Shown: piece by piece, positions 12,332-26,763 of the stretch
How positions within the stretch are numbered: position 1 is the stretch's first letter
How the letters are laid out: each line of letters opens with the position of its first letter
Assembly (NCBI GenBank): GCA_943735955.1
Contig: OX030959.1
Coordinates: 5,727,241 to 5,791,240 of the forward strand
DNA length: 64,000 bases
Reading direction: 5' to 3'
Source of the DNA: Piscicola geometra
Lineage: Eukaryota > Annelida > Clitellata > Hirudinida > Piscicolidae
Program-made: the position numbers and the translations under genes
Notes under the pieces: generated by a model
What the model saw: the letters and a program-made list of their open reading frames with translations, nothing else
What the model was told of the DNA's origin: nothing
Database searches by the model: none

Positions 12332-15300
12332 CTGTTAGCAATAACCAAGTTTTAAACATGGTTTATTAAAAATATTAATCTGCAGATCAAATTTAATTCA
12401 AATTTAAATATTGTAATTTTTGTGTTAGGATTACACGTAGTATGTTCCAGCGGATGTTTGTGTTTGTGTTATTTTATCAAAACATAAAAGATATCTTTCA
12501 TCAGTCAGGATGTCAGAAAGAATGATAGGAGAAATTAGATTGACCTATGAGCATTTCTTCGAGTTCTTCTGTGTGTGTGTATACAGATACATTGGTTTGT
12601 TCATGTTTTCATGAGTATTTGCGTTTTTCGTTTGAATATTTGTGCTTCAAGTTAGATAAATTTTAATAATTCAAATTTTATCAGAATTTATAAGATATTT
12701 TATATGATTTTGCTTTAAATGAATCAATTTTGTTAGAGAACATTGGAAACATTTGATTTTTGATCTGTTATGTCATCGAGAAAGAAACAAGCATTCGGCT
12801 AAATTTATTAAAATCTTTTTATTCAAAGTTTATGATATAGTTTTTTTTACATTTTGCATCCAGTAAAAATGGCTATAGATAGTGAGAAAAATCATCTGAA
12901 AATTTCCAAACAAATGTTCGTGTGAAATTAGATTTTTCAAAATGATTGACAAAAGAATGTATTTTGAATAACCTATGTTCAAATTACTAGATCTATTTTA
13001 GTAATAATACAAAAGTAATAAATTTGTGTGTAAAAACTTCAATGAAACAAATGATATAAATAGTTTATTTTTATTATTCTGAGCAGAAATTAATTAAAAT
13101 TAAATTTATATAAATTTGATTCAATTTTTAATGATTTACAAACCTTTTATGTAATGTAATGATGAGATTCAAACAATTAGCAAGTAATATGAAACTCCAT
13201 TAATTATTGAAGATGAATTTAATTAAACATATCAAATCAGAAGCTAGATAACTGTATAAACACCATATTTATTGTTCGAAACAATAGGAATAGTTAATAT
13301 TGATTAATTAAAGATCCGTGTGAAATTAATCTAAAATCATATTTTATAGTTCGATCTTTTTAAGTGAACTTTTTTCTTTTGCATAGCTAGAGAGGCAAGT
13401 GGGAGGGGCTTTTTACAAGCTCAAGCAATCCGGGTGCCTAACTTTAAATTGTTTGTTTTAATTGGCTCCATGCAACAGCTATGAAAATATTATTTTGGAA
13501 AAAAATATTTTTGATTTTATTGTACCTGCGTTTGTATCTCTTCGTGTCTTAATGTTGTGAAAAAATTATGTTTTTATAAAATGTTAATAAAAGAATAATT
13601 GATGAATAATCTTCAAAATAATGAAACTATGTAAATTCAAATTTTATTATTATATACTATGTGAAAATAAATATTATTCCAATTTTAATCCCAATATTTA
13701 TAACATTTCAAGGTTCTGAATTAAATAATATGTAAATGTAGGCTTCAATATAAATATTATGATAATTTGAAATATAGCGTTTCATGTTTATGATTAATTT
13801 TGTATGATAAAAATCATATGTAAATGAGATGTATTTATTTTCAACTTGTACAAAAAACTAAAATGGTATAACGATGAAATGAATTTTGTATTTATAATTT
13901 TTTAAAATTATACTCAAATATATGCGATATATAAAAAATTTTCGTTATAGACGAAGTTTTATAAGCTATATAATGTTAAACAAAACAAGCTCCATTGTGG
14001 TTTTGTGAGTGTTGTCAAGTCTTAAAAGTTAGTGGCAATGAAAGATTGTAACTAATATATACATTTACGTGGTTTGCAAGCAGGTAAATTCAAAACATTC
14101 CAACACGCGATATAAATTGATGAAAAAAGTTTGATACGTTAGCGAAGTTTGGTTATCCTGTCAAATGATATCTTTTTTATCTCACGTGAGTTAAATACAA
14201 TGAAATAAAACGCTTTTTATAATATTCTCGTAAATATTAGGTTATAGAAATTGTAAAAAAATTATCAAATAATAAATATTGAAACATTCGTTTTATATGT
14301 ATTTTAAATAAAAAATGGTTTATTATTTATTACAAAAAGGTAAGTTGTAAAGTGGCGAAGAAAAAATGAAAGAACAGAAAATGCTTATCAAGACAAAGAA
14401 ATATACAACACTCCCGCCAAAGATTCCTTTACCCTAATCACAGAGAATCTTTCGAAATGACCTTTGTTAGAAATAAACATTTCAAAATATTTCAAATATT
14501 TTGTGTTTTATTTCCACGTGGTCACGATTATAAGCTTCTCTGGATTATGGTGAATGAGTCTGAGGTGTAAAACCAACTTTTCGTTAGTTTCTGTAATTTA
14601 ATTGTGAAAATTATTGAATTCTAAATGTTTGAAAATAAAGGAAAAAAACTTGCTTTTGATTAATTCGTTCAAGACAATATATTGCTTTGAAATATCTTTC
14701 ACGAAATAAAAGTATTTTATATAATTTTCAAATAATATTATTTTTTAACTTTTTTTTTTAAAGTTTAAATTTTTCAAAAAAAATTATTTTCAAACTAACC
14801 ATTTTATATTCAATTTAATCACTAGTTTTGTGAAAAATTATATCTTTTGTAAAAAAAATGTGAATAGTTTTTTTAACTTTCGAGAATTTTTCGTTTACTT
14901 CAAATTTATTTTTATTCAATTACTTATTATTTAAATTTTTGTTCAAATCTTATATAAATTAATCTTAATTGTTTTCCTTAAGAAATTTTCTTTAATAGGA
15001 GCATGTAAAGGTTAATAAAGAATACAATTTATTAACAAAACCTTTTTGTTCACCTAATTCATTCATAAAATAAATAAATTTCCAGCTAGATGATTTTCGA
15101 TTTTTGAAACAAAAACATTGAAAATAACATGCATAATGTGTCATGTAAGGACTAATTATTGAGCGGTGTTTATTGATGGAAGCTGTTATATTATTTAGAA
15201 ATGCATTTTTTAAAAGTATTTGATTTTATTTATTTTTTTTAATTCGATATTTTGAGTATATTTATCGAAACTTTTGTGTTCTTTTTCTTTTTTTCATTAT

Positions 15301-16029
15301 TTTTAAAATAATGACTTTATTCGTTTTTCATTATCTCTATATTCATTTTTTATCTTTGATCAAATTGAATTGTAGCTTCTGAGCAGTAATGCCTTTTTAC
15401 ACATCTTAATAATTTAGGATAAATTGGACTTTTATGTGAATCTTGTTGAATATGGCTCTTTACAGCCATACCAAAACATTACGATTTAAAAAAAAATGTA
15501 TCTGAAACTTTTATTTTGATCGAATCGTAAAATACCTATAATTTAAACTAATTTATTTCACAAAAAGGTCATTTTAAGATCTCTATTTGAAGAAAAAAGA
15601 ACATAGAGGCCAGTTAAACTACTTTATATTTTATATTTTCTTTGTTATTCAGAAAGGTCTAATGATTTTTCTTATTACATTAAATAAACCTTTTTAAGTT
15701 CTATTATTTAATATTCGAAAAAATACATCATATTTTATACTAAAAGTACATAGTATTGTTATTATTGTTGGTTTTATATAACTATAATAATAACTAATTT
15801 CTAACTAGTTAAAAATATTATTGAACTATTATAAGTGTGGAAATTTGTTTTCCAATCGATAGGTGTCATTGTAGCTCTTTATTCCCGTTATTCTAAATTT
15901 TCGATGTTTAAAATTAAATGTTCTATATCATAATTCGATTATCTCAAAACAGTGAAAGAACCTGGCTACACTAGAATTTAAAATTTTTATATCGAATACA
16001 ATAGCTATGTTATTAGTGCTGCGGTATAT

Positions 16030-17560
16030 GAAAGCCTGTGTATTTTTTAAATTAATATATTGAAAAACAATTTTTTCTCATTTTTGAAATGATAAAATGG
16101 CTTGCAAGTCGTCATCTTCGAGTTTATGTGGCACAATCATTCTTTAATAATTACCTATAAGATGCAGAGAGCAGTAACCTTGGAAAAGGGAGTGATAGAA
16201 CTTGTCTGTAAATCTTTTCTAGACTTTCACTTTTTTCTGGTTCTGGATGACCGTTTTCACTATAATTTGTTAATCCGTAACATCCATTTTTTTTGTGTTA
16301 CTGTTTTCATGAATACACTACACATGAGTCATGAGAAATCAACAGAAAAATCTGCCCAAAAAAACTGAAAGATATGTAGGAATGTTCTTAAATACAAAAT
16401 AATGAAAAAACTGTTCATTTGATTGGGAAAACTAGGGCTTACTGATCAGTCTCGCATGTCGTCATCTCCGAGTGTGTTTGGCAAAATTGTTTCGACCAGT
16501 CCATAGCAACGAATTGATTTATATTAATTTAAATTTAAAATTTAGTGATGAGAAGTTTCGTAATTAATCTGCCTTCTAAGGTTATAACAAGCAATTTTGT
16601 ATTTTAAATTGTAATAACCTCATTTTTCATTTTTTCTTTAAGTTAATTGATATACAAAAACATGAGTTTAATCTTTAACTACCACAATTGAAGAAATGGT
16701 CAGTTTTTATTAATAAAGCCTGTGTATTTTTTTAATTAATATAATGAAAAACAATTTTTTATCATTTTTGAAATGATGAAATGGGTCGCAAGCTGTCATC
16801 TCCGAGTGTATGTGGCAAAATCACTCTTATAATTACCCATAAGATGCAGAGAGCAGTAACCTTGGAGAAAGGACTGAAGGAGTGATAGAACTTGTCTGTA
16901 AATCTTTTCTTTAATTTTCCTTACCTATGTGAAACTTTCTTCTGGTTCTGGATGACCGTTTGCCCTATAATTTGTAAATCCACAACATCCGTTTTTTTGT
17001 TTTACTGTTTTCATGAAAACTCTACACATGAGTCATGAGAAATCAACAGAAAAATCTGCGCAAAAAACTGAAAGATATGTAGGATTATTCTTGAAGACAA
17101 AATAAAGAAAAAACTGTTCATTTGATTGGGAAAACTATGGCTTTCTGATCAGTCTCGCAAAAAAGTAACTGAAGAAACTTATAATTAACTTTGAAAAGTT
17201 AAAGTGAAAAGTTAAAGATATTGGAGAAGAGCATGAGACTATCAGCACTGAAGTTACCAAGAAGCAACTAGTTTGCGAAGCGTGTACTTCGATTGATGCA
17301 GAACCTATATTCAGGAATCAGAAGACAAAAAATAATCAAGTTTAGATTTGTTTCGACCATTCCATAGCAACGTATTGATTTGTATTAATTCAAATTTTGA
17401 ATTTAGTGTGGAGAAGTGTCGTTAATTATCTGCATTCTGAGGTTATAACACGCAATTTTGTATTTTAAATTGAAATAACCTCATTTTTCGTTTTTTTTAT
17501 TTAGTTAATCGATATACAAAAACATGATTTTTATCTCTAACTACCACAATTGAAGAAATC
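16030..17560. repeat. Large diverged tandem duplication (about 0.7-0.85 kb unit x2)
   Basis: Copy 1 (about 16030-16716) and copy 2 (about 16717-17560) share the same landmarks in the same order. These are TGAAAAACAATTTTTT, TATGTGGCA, ATGCAGAGAGCAGTAACCTTGG, ACACATGAGTCATGAGAAAT, TTTCGACCA.TCCATAGCAA and AACTACCACAATTGAAGAAAT. Copy 2 carries about 180 bp (17160-17350) absent from copy 1. At the same point copy 1 carries a second short copy of the GTCATCTCCGAGTGT motif. The unit may derive from a mobile element, but no terminal repeats or transposase were recognised. An 88-codon open frame in copy 1 (16102-16368) is not kept open in copy 2. Confidence 0.85.
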
Positions 17561-20500
17561 GAGTGGTCAGTTTTCATTTATAATTAACGATTTGAAAACT
17601 TATTTAATTTATTAATGCGAATGAAAAAAGAAAAAATCAAAAGAAGAACAAATGTTAATAAATTTTAATTTTTTGGAATTAATTTCAACTTTTGAAAACT
17701 TTTTGTCTGTCATGAACAGTTTTAAACTGGTATTTTCAAGTTTATATATTGATATGTAAGTATTTTATAATGTTTGAAAAGCTAATATCATGAATTTTTT
17801 AGAATTTCAATTCAGTTTTTATATATATAGTTTATAATGCATCAAAAAAATATTATATTCAATTTTTAAAATTGCTTTTCTTAAAATAATTTAGGAACAA
17901 GTACAATGCCTATAATAGGAATTTGATAAATAATGTATAATATTTGAGGGTTGAACTGAACTGAAGTAAGAAAAAAATCATTACACTGAATAATTCTATT
18001 TAATATTTAGTTTAATGTGAAACATAGAATTTTTATTAAAAAAACATAATAATTCTATTGTTATGGAAATTATTTCATTTTCTTGCACAATACACATTAA
18101 ATTTCAATGAAAATATTTTTATAAAAAAAAGTGAAGTGTTTAGAAAATTGTTCTGCATTTTCTACTAATTTCTTTATAATTTTTTGTCGAATGTCTTTCA
18201 TTTATGAAGCTGAAATTTTTTAAAACAAATTAAAAAGTAACAGTTTACTTAAATAAATATAAGCGTTAAAAACAAACATACAAGATTTTTTCAAATAAAT
18301 GTTTTAATTTTAAACTTTTTAAAAAATTCTATCTATTAGAAAAAAAAAATTCTAAAATTTTGTACAAAGTATTTTAATAATGTTCATTCTGAGAATTTGT
18401 ATATAAGAAAGAAAGATAAAAAGATTCATAAATCCTAATAATTGCATCGTTCTACAAAGATATAAGCTCAATATATTGCAATTTACTGTAGCGTTTACGA
18501 TCCCGTGTATGCCACAGATGCCTAGTTTTGGTCCCAGATAGAAGATCATTAATGCTGCTGCAATATTTCATTTATTATAAGTTTTTAAGGCATGGCTTGT
18601 GATTATTCATACTTTAATGAGATTCTTTGACGTGAAGATGAATATATTTATTTTACGATTTTCTGAACCTATATAAGTAGTATTTATTTTGAAAAGACTT
18701 GAAATAAAATTTTAAACAGTTTTTTAGTTTGAAAATTTAGCTCACATTTTCAAGAAGATAATTTTTTAAAAGATTGAATAAATGAAAGAATTTGATTTAA
18801 CTTTTTTTAATAAAAAGTTTTCATTTTTACATTTTAGATATAGATAATAAATATGAACTAGAAACATATTTACAGCAACTCTCCGAAGCGTAGCAAGCTG
18901 CCATTGTTAGTAATTTTTTTGTGAATTGGAAGTAAACTCAATATAATTGTATAATTATTCAAAAATTAGTTAAATTATTACTAGATAAGAACATAACATC
19001 ATATGTGATAAACTACAACAAATAGAAAGTTAACTTTTTTGAAGTGAGTGAATACATACATTTATGAACTAAAGTTGAGAATCAAAATAAAATTCCGTTT
19101 TATAAACTTTATATAAATAGTGATTTGATTAATGAATTTTAACACATTTAATTTTAACAAACTATTTCATATTCACAAGTTATATTTGGCATTAATTAAC
19201 TTGAAACAAAGTTCTTCTTATTAAACCATAACTATTATTTAAAAAAGATCATCTGAACTCATAACATTTCTCTTTTATAACTGATTGGATTTATCTATTT
19301 AAGTTTAAATAATGACTATTATAATCATGTTTTCAATAAATAAATAAATTTAATTACTAGAAAAAGAACTTGTGGAAAAATATAAATAAAGAAAAATGTC
19401 CATTATGATATTCTTCTCAAACTTTATAAACATTAAACTTTTTCATTTAATAAAATGATTAACTGGAAAAAAACACATAGATGTTTTTTATTCGCTAGGT
19501 TGTGAACGAATATCCATCCACTATTGTTCATTGCTAAATAGAAAAAATATTTGTAAACATTAAAAAAAAAGATTGTTAAATATTATCTATTAATAATTCT
19601 TTATTCATAGGTTGAAAATGAAAAATTTCAACAATTTATTGGATAATTCAAATTTATTTGATCCAGAATTAATATTATATGAATACAATGTATGCTCTAC
19701 CTATTTTTTAAATTTTAATTATCATAATGAGAATCTTACAGATGTATTACTTTTACTAATAATAATTAGACTGGAAGTTTACAGTTGTCATTTATTTTTC
19801 TTTTCGCAATTTCTACAAATACAACCTCGATAAAATAACCCATTCGACCTAGCATAAAACTCTTTATTTAGGCGTGTATGTTCGTGTTTACTTGTATATA
19901 TGTGAGGCGTGCTCGTGAGATTTGTCTGAGTCTTTGTGTGTTTGTCCTAATGTGATCTTTTGCTCTTTTTGCTTCTATTATTGTGTGCAAAGATGTGTTG
20001 ATTGAATCTATGATTTCAGAATTATCTTTTTTCTAGTGTTTTGTAGCAGGCATTGGATAATTCAGTTTACATTCAGATATTAATATAAAAATCTTTAATC
20101 AATGACATAAAATATATAGGATAAAACTTAATTTTTAACATGAAAAGTTTTCAATTTATATAAATTTCCATTGACACAAAACAAAGAATATTTAAAACTA
20201 GTGATTCAAAATAATACAGCCTTGAGTCTTATTACCATAGCTTGATCCGGATAGAACTTCAAGACTATTTTTTTATGAATGTTGATTTATACTACAAATT
20301 ATATGAATAATAAAATTAAATAAACTATTACTACATTCATCACTACTATTTTATCATCATATTTCAAAAAACATGGCATTTTAAACAAAATTACTTGGAA
20401 AAAGTCCAAAAAATATCAATTTTAAAAACCTAAAATGAAAGAAAAATACGAGTTATCTCAATCAAAGTTCTTCGTTTGGAGTTCAGGAGATGGTTGAATA

Positions 20501-21427
20501 AAATTCTACTATTTCCTTTTGGTATTTAACAATGACTTGAAAACAAAATGTTTATTATTATAAACATTATTCATTTTATACCTGCCATTCTTTTTACAGC
20601 TTTCCATAAAAATTTATGCTGTCGTTATGCACGAGGCTTTCTTTTATACATATATGCACGAAAAGATAAGTGTATGGCAATGCATCAATGTGTAAATGTG
20701 TTTGTTTTCTTTGATCATGAGTGCAATTTTCTATAAAGTTGAAGAAACGTAAAAATCTTTTATATAAAAATGAACTAATTTTTTAGCCCTTTTTAAACAT
20801 GGTACTTATGATATAAAATAATTCTCTGATCAATCGATACACTTTATTTGATTATTTATCGGGTAGGCATTGAAATGCATGAGCGACACTGGCAAAATAT
20901 AAATTTCTTAATAATGAAGTTTAAATGAGGTTGCTAGGAAAATTAAAAGTGAATTTTTATTAATCATGTTGGAAAAAAGATACAAGACACGATAAGTTAT
21001 CAATGTATGAAATCTTTTAGAAGAAAATAATTATTAAAATTTTTTTAATGATATTTTTTCTAAATTACAATTCATTTTTTCATTTTTATTGATTCATTAA
21101 AGAGATTTAGTAGCTCAATGAACAATTAAAAAAAGTACACTTCAAAAGTGTTTATGTCAAGTGTGTTTAAAAAGAGACTTAGAAACTCAAATCATTTTGT
21201 GTTTTAATTCATATGGTATTGAATCTTAACATCAATAATGATTGTTTCATCAGAAACAGTTTAAACTAATTGTTAACTGTTAAATGTGTTAATACTGACC
21301 TAAATAAACAACTATTTATATTATCAAAATGTTAGCAATCTACTTTTTAGAAGATTAACATTTATTTTTTTAAATTGTGGAATAAAACTGATGTTTAACT
21401 ACCCAAAACCAGATTGCTTATAGCTGG

Positions 21428-21469
21428 TATAAAAGCAGAACCTGATTTAGGGTAAATAACGAGTCAGTT
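21428..21469 (+). promoter_or_regulatory. TATA box with initiator-like element
   Basis: TATAAAAG at 21428-21435 is preceded by GCTGG and followed by TCAGTT at 21464-21469, which fits the metazoan initiator TCAKTY. The spacing is a few bases longer than usual. No coding exon follows that I can support, so this may be a promoter of a non-coding transcript, a relic, or chance. Confidence 0.25.
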
Positions 21470-22845
21470 CAATTTTTTCTCAAGACAAAATACATATCTA
21501 GAGTTAAATAAAATTTTATGTAACATAAATTAAAAAATTTTGCAATTTTTTTTGTTCAATGAATTATAAAATAAAAGCTTACTGAGATTTGTATATTTCT
21601 TGATCAAACCTTTTAAAAATGTACGTTACAATTTAAAAATTATATATACTAAACTGAAATTATTTTTCTTCAACAAAGGTAATTCTCTGTTTATATAAAC
21701 TTCTTGTCATAGGTAATTCATGTGCGCCCGTATGGCACATATGCTCTACGGTTGTATGCAATAGAATCTATATTTAAACTCTTTATTTAACAAATTTTAT
21801 TTAAAAAACTATTTTTTTTATTCTTTACTTTATTCAATATGTTTAATTTTTTTGAATGTATTTAACTTCATTTAAAAACTAAACAAATAAAAATCATAAT
21901 TGTTAAACTACGAAGAAATTTATTTATTTATTTGAAATTTATTTTCATAATTTTTCATTCACACACTCACAATACGTTTTAAAAAATTCATGTATTGCCT
22001 CCACTGCTTTCTACACTCAAGCCTACAGCAAGAATCAATACCGCTCTTCTAGAAAAACCTGTTTCCTATTTGATTATTTATTTTATTACGAGGAAAAAAT
22101 TGATTTCATACATCACGATTTGTTCAACAAATGAAAAAATTAAAAAAAAATTATTTAATAATTTTTTTTTTAATCAAAAATTTTCTTAAAAATAGTTTTT
22201 TTTATAAATATTGATACATAAAATAATTCAAATAGGATATCCACAAAAGTCATTTCTGAAATTTCAAGTCTGTTGTGAATATATAATGCAATTTTTAGGT
22301 TACCATGTACATATTTTCTCCATTTTCTAAGCCTTTAATGTTTTATTTAATTTTGTTTATGTTGACTTTATGTAAACTTTATAATTGTGTTCATAGTTGT
22401 TTTGATATTGTTATTTTTTTGTTTGTATTATTCGTTTCTTCTTTTAATTTATGCTTACTTTTATGTTTAGGTTTGTGTTTATGTGTCGTTTATGTTTTGT
22501 TCAAGAGTCTCACATGAGAATAATAATTTTCTTTTTCTCGTCTTTATTTTTAAATAGCAAATTAAGTTTTCTTTTACTATATAAAATATTTTTTTGTGAA
22601 ATCGTATAACCTTTTTATGAATTTATTTTGTAAAAATTGTTCAATTTTTTAAACTTGAACTCAATATAATAAAGGAAAATTCATTTTCTTTAATTTTGTA
22701 AATTCCAAAACGAAATATTGAAATCTTTTTTAGGTTAGTAATTTATTGAAAAACATAAAAATAAATAAATGAAATAAAATCTTGCACCAACGATTTTTAA
22801 GCACAAATTGTAAAACAAGTTTCTGATTTATGTGTGTAGCCTTAC

Positions 22846-23034
22846 TTCATTTAATCCCATTAGAAGGCTCAAGTATTTGAAGCGTGTTTCATCAGTGAAA
22901 TTACTCTCACTTTCCTGAGTGAAAGCGTCTTTGTGTTCTTGTTCTGATGAATGTTTTACACTTTCGACTCTATTACTACTACTTCTTTCAAATTTTACTT
23001 TTTAAATAGTTGTGTTCTCTTTCTCTTCGCTCAT
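22846..23034 (-). pseudogene. Coding-like first-exon candidate with an in-frame stop
   Basis: From an ATG at 23034 the minus strand reads MSEEKENTTI, then a TAA (23004-23002), then 52 more open codons in the same frame, including SSEQEHKDAF and FKYLSLLMGLNE. It ends at a consensus-like donor GTAAGG (22845-22840), phase 0. Amino-acid composition on both sides of the stop looks protein-like, which fits a decayed exon or a start further inside. It could also be chance in AT-rich DNA. No family is recognised. Confidence 0.2.
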
Positions 23035-24514
23035 GTTTGTATTATTTTGTAATAGTTTAAGAAAATTATTAAAAGATAATTACATTTCAACAATGAGATT
23101 ATCGTATCTATACGTTTTTTGAAAGATTGCGTGATTGTGTGTAGAGTGTGTCATTGAAATTTATGTTAAGATGATGATTAATATGATGATAAATTCATTT
23201 GCGAGTGATTAGCGAAGATTAACAAAATATTCGTTTTCGAACTTATCATAAAACTATTCCAAATGACGTAATTAAAAAAACTATTTCGTCGAAATGAACA
23301 AAACATAAATCACTTAATTATCAACAGATGTTTGAATGCATAATTCAGCTGTCACTCTTTGTTCAACCATTTTATAATTATAATCTACATTTTTTTAATA
23401 GATTTTTTACATGTATTTTCAAAGGTTGCAAATTTTTTTTATTTAGAAAAGATTTAACTATTTAAAAGTCAAAAATTAAAATTTGTTTGTTCATCGCATC
23501 CATTAAAAAAACAGAACTAACATAACTATCACAATTAACCTGTTAGGAAAATATTAGATTATAAAAATCATTTCAAGATGTGTACTTATTTTATTTTCTT
23601 TAATCATTCCTATTTGACTTTTTTTCAATTTTTTTCTATAATTTCTATTTCTGACGTGTTAAAATCATTTTCATTATTATAAGAGTTATTATCTACATTC
23701 AGAAAATTTAAAATCTTTCACTTCGTTTCTTCATTTCCATATGTATCATTCTTTTATTCATCATGATCATCGTGATCATCATCAACATCCTCGTACCTTT
23801 TCATCTTTGGAGACACTCTTTTTATTGGCAACTAAAGTTCCTTCGCTAAATGGCCTCACAGACTTTATTTGTATTTTAATTATGCTTTAAATGTATTTTT
23901 ATATATTTTCTTTGAGTGCAAACTTTAGTGTTTCCCAAATTATACTTTCAAATATAATTGTTATAAAATAACCAAAGAAAATATATTTATATGTTAAAAT
24001 GAAGATTTTAGAAACATTCATTTTTTTTCTAATCTCTATTAAATGTTTCTATTATAAATTTTCATATTTTAATATTCTAAATCTTTCTTTCAAAAAATTC
24101 AAATATAGATTTTTATTACTCTTTAAATCAAAACTTTTGAATAACTAGAAAATATTTAATATATATAGGTAACAATACCTCTCTGGAATTATCTTGCATT
24201 CGTTAGGCTAGAAAAAAACTGCCATTTTTTCAAATTTTATGTATTAAATTGTTGATTTATACTGGTGAAGATGATAGTATAAACTATCAAAGATAAAATG
24301 AAATTTCTTAATATTCCAACAAGGATTTTGACATTATAAATTTTGATATAAATTATTAGAAAAACAAATTGTATCATTTTTTCAAAAATAATTAATTATT
24401 TTGAAAAATATTCAACTATTTGAAGAACTAATTTGTTTCTTTCTTTCAAAAAGCCGGAAAGCATTTTTCACCATTTTAAGACCTGAAATGAATCTAGCTA
24501 GAGTGTAATTACAT

Positions 24515-24587
24515 ATGCAAATCAAAATACCACTGACCAATGAAAATTCGTTTCGTTTCCACGTGACCCATAGCTTGAAGATATAAA
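24515..24587 (+). promoter_or_regulatory. Octamer + CCAAT + CACGTG + TATA cluster
   Basis: Four classic elements sit within 73 bp: octamer ATGCAAAT (24515-24522), CCAAT (24537-24541), E-box CACGTGAC (24560-24567) and TATAAAG (24582-24588), all readable on the plus strand in promoter order. The patch is less AT-rich than its surroundings. This looks like a core promoter or enhancer, but no downstream exon is identified. Confidence 0.35.
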
Positions 24588-26763
24588 GTGTAGAAGAATT
24601 ATTTCTTGCCTTTCACACATTTATTATATTATAGCGTATTGAAGAGTCATATCAATTGAATAACTAAAAATTCCCAATGGTTTTATTTGAAATTTACACT
24701 AGAAAATAGATATTTGAAGAGTTTTCGACCTTTAGTGGAAATTACTGAAAGAATTCAAAGTTATTATTTCATTTAAATTCAGTGGCTAATGACTGTGGTG
24801 AGAATAGTTTATAACATACAGTTTTTATAAACTATTCTAGACAGATAAGAAAGTAATTAATGTAAAGTGCTCACAAGCCTACCAATAATTACCCTCGGTT
24901 AGATAGCTTTGTATTTGGAAGCAAGCTGTCTGATCGCTGGTATTTATTGCTCATGGTACCAACAACAACAACAACCACATAAGTACTTTTAAAAATCATT
25001 TTCAATGTTAAAACTTTTTCTGCTACAAAAATCTTATTATAAATAAACAAGTATAGTTCACATTTTTAAGATATAATGTAAAAATGTTCATATATGTATT
25101 ATTTGTGAAGAAAATATTAGTTTTTTTCATAAAATTATTTTTTTGTTGGGAAATATAAAAATTATTTAAAAAAACTTCGATTGTATCACATTGAAAAAAT
25201 TAGTGGGTGTGAATTTACTGTATGTATTTTAAAAAATAAATGATATTTATACTAAACTTTATACAATTCTGGAACCGAGTATAGAGTGAAGACGTTAAAA
25301 AGAAATTCTGAGTAGAATGGAGGCTTTAATGTTTTTTATATTACAGCTCTCATCCGTTGCTAGAATTTGAATTTTCGCTAGAGAGTTTATGTGTTATAAA
25401 AGAATTTTTTTCTCAATATTTACATATTTTATGAAAGTTACATAAATGAAGTTCAATAATCTGTTTTAAAGATTGAAAAAAAAATTTCGTTAAAAAACTT
25501 TGTGTATTTATAAGGAAACTAAGCAAAAATATAGAAGTCACTAAAGTTATTCTTTTTCTTTAAATTAAATAAACAATAATAGTTAAATTAGATATTAAAT
25601 TATTTCATTATTTTTTGTTAAACGAATTTATATCCAGACCTCCTCACTATTCTTATTTTCAGGATATAATACATCTATAAGACTGTTTTAATACTTGTTC
25701 GAACAAAGCGATCCATCATATAAATTTTTAATTACTTTTAAATAATTTGAAGTTGGTTAAAGTACATAAAAAATATATCTAAATTGACAATCAATAGATT
25801 AAAATATTTTATCATGAAGATAAAGCGACAATGATAAAATCTTTAAATCCGTTATTTCTTTAAGAAGAATTTTGGTATTGGAAAAGGCCTTCTATGTCAA
25901 GTCGATACCCATGGGTCAAAGAATTGATGGCTTGTGTGAAGGCATAACGTTCCGTCAGAATGGAATATGTGATTGAAATTTTTATAAACCTTAATAGATT
26001 TGGCCTACAATAACTTTGTTAACATTTAAATTTATATATTGTTTTCTTTAAAAGTACATATTTAGATATTCCATTAATGAATTAATTAAAATTATTTGTT
26101 TAATATAGTTTCAACGAAATCTTTTTAAACTTAAAAAATTATTTTAAACAAATTATTTAATTTGATAAAAAAATTATTGTAATATGTAAAACTTATTTAT
26201 TGTTTTTGTTAAGCTTTATTAAAATTAGAAGTAAATTTATTTTAAAAATATTATTAAACTTCACATATTGATAATGATATGTTTGATAATTATGCAAATA
26301 ATTAAAAGAATTTTAAAATTTTTTTTGTCTACTTTCAAGACAAGTATAAAAGATTTATGTCTTTTGTCTCATAAATGTGTTTCAAATGAATATAGTATGA
26401 TTTATCTTTTGCTATCAAACATTTTTCTCTATTTAAAAACATTTTACGTAAGAAAATGTATTTAAAAAAATTACATAACTCATCTCATTTAGTTAATATT
26501 TAAAAGAAAAAAATTGATTGTAACAAATGTTTAATCGATTAAAATCTGAAAGCTCTTCCCAAAATTTTGGAAAATATACGTTTTTAATGAAAATTACAAG
26601 AGTCTCATTATAATTTCTTGTTTTTATACTTGGAAGATATGACGTTAAATTTCAAAAACATAAATACGATAAATTTAAATTTTTTAAATAGATCATTTTA
26701 AATTATTTGATACTTCGGTAAAAAAAACATTTGAATTTATGTTTATCTCTTTTTTCATACACG

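Larger units (their letters stand above)
9488..16029. other. AT-rich desert
   Basis: There is no supported gene. It contains a 64-bp tandem duplication (10799-10926), a hexamer-like minisatellite (12057-12146) and one low-confidence coding-like segment (12162-12331, minus). The patch at 13390-13475 is GC-richer, with GGGAGGGGC and ATTGGCT, resembling GC-box and CCAAT elements, but nothing around it identifies a gene. Confidence 0.5.

Noticed and set aside
16102..16368. 88-codon open frame in the first copy of the 16-17.5-kb duplication
   Set aside because: The second copy of the same unit is interrupted by stops and indels in that frame, so there is no sign of coding constraint.
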